Below, piece after piece: positions 14,078 to 14,683 of a DNA stretch of 14,683 nucleotides (positions are counted from its first letter, which is position 1; each line of letters starts with the position of its first letter). Made by a program: the position numbers and the translations under genes. Origin of the DNA: Methanobacteriaceae archaeon (lineage in GTDB: Archaea; Methanobacteriota; Methanobacteria; Methanobacteriales; Methanobacteriaceae); assembly GCA_900766745.1 (NCBI GenBank), contig CAAFWR010000058.1, positions 1 through 14,683 of the forward strand, given 5' to 3'. The notes under the pieces were generated by a model that was given only the letters and a program-made list of their open reading frames with translations, did not search any database and had not been told where the DNA came from.

Positions 14078-14505
14078 TCTGTTAGATAATGTAAATGATT
14101 TGTAGAAGATTTAAGGAATCTAAATTATAAACTTCATTTCTTCTTTGTTTACTTTTCTCTTTTGTTTATTATTTTTTTGTTCAACAGGTTTTACTAAATC
14201 TTTGGTGTTTTAGTGTTTCGTGTTTAATAGTCTACTTATTTTTTTGAATACTTTTCAAAGTGTTACATTTTGTAACAGTTTCATTCTTACTATTAAAATA
14301 TGCTGTATATGGGATTCTTTTTTCTATTTTTCCACTACTAGTATTGAAGGACATATTGGAAAATATTGTCTTTTTAGTGGAAAAAGAATTGTAAAAAAAA
14401 GAAATATTGTATATTATTATTAATGGAGTTTATTAGGAAAAGGGCTTTGCTGATTCCAATGTAATGCTGGAGAATAAAGATATTATTTTTTCTTTATTTA
14501 TTTCA
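14078..14505. other. Gene-poor end of cassette D with inverted repeats
   Basis: No convincing gene is seen. TGTTACA-TTT-TGTAACA is a perfect palindrome at 14261-14277, and TTTTTCCACTA (14327-14337) is inverted at 14375-14385 (11 bp). TTGTAGAAGA near 14100 resembles the AATTGTAGAAGAG element of cassettes A and B. A 67-codon frame across 14220-14423 lacks a ribosome site and looks like chance. Confidence 0.4.
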
Positions 14506-14542
14506 GTTTAATTTTATTCTTTACCTAAACAAGAATTTAAAC
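14506..14542 (+). repeat. 37-bp dispersed repeat, copy 5
   Basis: Identical, same orientation, 1204 bases after copy 4. A coding frame opens at its right edge and runs off the window. Confidence 0.97.
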
Positions 14543-14683
14543 TGAGAAATGTTGAGAAAAAATTAACTCCAAAAGGTGAAGAATTTTATATGAAGAGAGA
14601 TAAGTATGTTCATGAGCATAGAAATGAATATATTGATTTATATAATGAAAAATTAGAAGATTATGGGATAAAAGTAATGTTTA
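14543..14683 (+). CDS. Start of cassette E: toxin-like C-terminal tail, cut by window end
   Basis: The frame is open from the repeat to the window end (47 residues): LRNVEKKLTPKGEEFYMKRDKYVHEHRNEYIDLYNEKLEDYGIKVMF, given here in two halves as LRNVEKKLTPKGEEFY and then MKRDKYVHEHRNEY, followed by IDLYNEKLEDYGIKVMF. There is no start codon at the repeat. The end resembles the C-terminus of cassette C (YLDEYVNKFDSILKGYGMKF), suggesting a still shorter remnant of the same family. Confidence 0.45.

Noticed and set aside
14220..14423. 67-codon open frame on the plus strand
   Set aside because: No ribosome site; Phe/Ile/Cys-rich composition follows the AT-rich DNA, and it spans an inverted repeat.
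9725..14542. CRISPR array (37-base repeats beginning GTTT and ending AAAC)
   Set aside because: The intervals are 702-1718 bases, unequal and contain genes; no cas genes are present. Repeat length and ends alone are not enough.

Overview
The window looks like a strongly AT-rich methanogenic archaeon of the Methanobacteriales (Methanobrevibacter/Methanosphaera type). The evidence is ribosome binding sites of the GGAGG/GGTGATC kind, archaeal TATA boxes, an iron-sulfur flavoprotein-like gene, an aldo/keto reductase with a C-terminal 2x[4Fe-4S] domain, and an archaeal-type tyrosine recombinase. This assignment is inferred from gene content and base composition only.

Left part (1-7418): a possible insertion-sequence remnant, a CPBP membrane protease (+) and a carboxymuconolactone decarboxylase-like protein that lacks the usual CxxC (-). 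Then comes a decayed alpha/beta hydrolase pseudogene behind a DtxR-like palindrome. A small redox/stress unit follows: a flavodoxin and an alpha/beta hydrolase form an operon (-), divergent from a MarR regulator (+), with a 19-bp palindromic operator between them. Next are an unrecognised 326-aa protein, a GyrI-like ligand-binding protein and an iron-sulfur flavoprotein gene broken by one frameshift.

Middle (7419-9724): a tyrosine recombinase (-) with the full catalytic set and a repeat-rich promoter region, then the C-terminal fragment of an aldo/keto reductase (-). The fragment stops exactly at a 37-bp repeat.

Right part (9725-14683), the most striking region: five identical copies of a 37-bp imperfect inverted repeat, all in the same orientation, at 9725, 11480, 12563, 13302 and 14506. 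They divide the DNA into cassettes. Four complete cassettes each hold a toxin-like C-terminal module whose reading frame runs into a repeat with no proper start, followed by a small gene that sits where an immunity gene would. Cassette A has an ADP-ribosyltransferase module (frameshifted). B and D have modules with an HxH...D, JAMM/MPN-like metal motif, and their partner genes overlap the toxin stop by ATGA. C and the cut-off E look like 5'-truncated relatives of the B/D family. Modules read outwards from either side of a repeat and in different phases.

My main hypothesis is a recombination-built store of orphan polymorphic toxin/immunity modules in an archaeon, with the 37-bp element as the recombination site and the nearby tyrosine recombinase as candidate enzyme. 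The alternatives are a mini-mobile element or an assembly artefact. Cassette A also carries a nested set of long helices (about 11032-11469) that may be a structured RNA.
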